NCBI RefSeq assembly: GCF_008369325.1
Contig: NZ_VOBI01000007.1
Location: forward strand, 186,001 to 250,000
Direction of reading: 5' to 3'
DNA: 64,000 nucleotides
DNA from: Pseudomonas sp. ANT_H12B
GTDB lineage: Bacteria > Pseudomonadota > Gammaproteobacteria > Pseudomonadales > Pseudomonadaceae
The notes beneath the pieces were generated by a model that did not search any database, was not told where the DNA came from, and saw only the letters and a list, made by a program, of their open reading frames with translations. Below are positions 63,269 through 64,000 of the stretch, in pieces. The position numbers and the translations under genes are program-made. Position 1 is the first letter of the stretch, and every line of letters begins with the position of its first letter.

Positions 63269-64000
63269 TCAGGCAGTCGCTGCCGAAATTCCAGGTTCAA
63301 CCACCGCCACCAGCCCATCCTTCATCCGCTTGGCATCGCGAACAAAACACCGCGAAGCCAGGAACAGAAACACCATGGTGAAAAACAGCGCCACCGGTAT
63401 CAGGTACATCGCGTCATGCAGGCCGACAGCCTTGAATGCCTCGGTCATCTGCTCGGCTCCCGCCAACAGCATCGCCGTATGCGCAAAGTGATCGGACAAA
63501 GCGCCCACCACCACCGGCCCCAGACCACCGCCCAGCAAATACAACCCGGCAAAGAACAGCGCCATGGCCGTCGCCCGCAAACGCGGCTCGACCACGTCCT
63601 GAATCGCTGTGTAAACGCAGGTGTAGAAGTTGTAGGCAAAAAACCAGCCCACACTGAACACCGCCACAAATACCCCTATCTCGATCCGCCCGGAATGCAG
63701 CGCCCAAGCGGTGCACAAGGTTGAGATGATCAGACTGAACGCCGCAAACAGCAGACGACCGTTGGCCACCCGCTGGTGAATCTTGTCGGCAACCCAACCG
63801 CCCAGTGTCAGGCCGAACAACCCGGTCACGCCGACGATCACCCCGGTCGCTACCGCCGCTTCCTGCAACGGCATCAGGAAGTAACGCTGCAGCATCGGCA
63901 CCAGAAACGAGTTGCAGGCATAAGTCGCGAAGTTGAAACACAGGCCCGCCATCACCAGCCACAGGAAGGTGGGCACGGCCAGCACCCGACGGATCGGCCG
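63269..64000 (-). CDS. MFS transporter, N-terminal part outside window
   Basis: The C-terminal ~243 residues of an MFS permease, with about six to seven helices, including GLFGLTLGGWVADKIHQR (the motif-A-like loop of the second half) and VYTAIQDVVEPRLRATAMALFFAGLYLLGGGLGPVVVG. These fit the Spinster-like/general MFS group. The reading frame stays open to the right edge, so the start is not visible. The substrate is unknown. Confidence 0.85.
   Translation of the reverse strand, partial: RPIRRVLAVPTFLWLVMAGLCFNFATYACNSFLVPMLQRYFLMPLQEAAVATGVIVGVTGLFGLTLGGWVADKIHQRVANGRLLFAAFSLIISTLCTAWALHSGRIEIGVFVAVFSVGWFFAYNFYTCVYTAIQDVVEPRLRATAMALFFAGLYLLGGGLGPVVVGALSDHFAHTAMLLAGAEQMTEAFKAVGLHDAMYLIPVALFFTMVFLFLASRCFVRDAKRMKDGLVAVVEPGISAATA

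Overview
The window is chromosomal DNA of a Pseudomonas, most likely of the P. fluorescens group. The evidence is a high-GC, densely packed gene order, Emh/Ttg-type RND efflux genes next to their TetR repressor, a full protocatechuate (pca) cluster with PcaR boxes, olsBA, a XenB-like reductase, rapA, and many GTGGGAGCGAGCCTGCTCGC REP palindromes. I saw no tRNA, rRNA, CRISPR array, insertion sequence or prophage. Two genes are cut by the window ends: a PAS-GAF-GGDEF protein on the left and an MFS transporter on the right.

1-8.4 kb holds a diguanylate cyclase, a LysE exporter, a LysR/YdcZ divergent pair, and a LysR - CaiB-type CoA-transferase - HMG-CoA lyase - MFS set that looks like uptake, activation and cleavage of a branched dicarboxylic acid. 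8.6-16 kb holds an orphan alpha-oxoamine synthase with a Bcr/CflA-type exporter, a YiaY-like alcohol dehydrogenase, a DUF4917/SIR2-like protein, and an XRE-cupin regulator divergent from a class II aldolase plus DapA-like lyase pair. 16-30 kb is mostly housekeeping and envelope genes: DUF1508, RHH, DJ-1, an EamA permease, a methyltransferase, a LemA/TPM operon, periplasmic BglX, YceI with a ClsB-like synthase, and a serine hydrolase / small membrane protein / amidase operon resembling the NylB/NylA families.

30-35.5 kb holds olsBA (ornithine lipids), an AcpH-like gene, and an ArsR - MFS - xenB unit whose MFS gene carries a one-base frameshift. 35.7-42.4 kb is emhR-emhABC with a recognisable TtgR/EmhR-type operator over the promoter. 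42.4-43.4 kb is an AT-rich patch with one unrecognised gene.

43.4-56.3 kb is an aromatic acid catabolic region: an OprD porin, a decayed methyltransferase gene, then pcaC-D-B-T-G-H-F-J-I-K-R read from the minus strand. Together these genes cover outer-membrane entry, uptake, ring cleavage and conversion of protocatechuate to succinyl-CoA plus acetyl-CoA. PcaR-like boxes lie before pcaI, pcaK and pcaR.

56.3-64 kb holds a small conserved protein, a PitA-type phosphate transporter, a 37-residue CcoM-like cbb3 oxidase subunit behind a good Anr/FNR box, two small proteins, rapA, and the start of another MFS gene.
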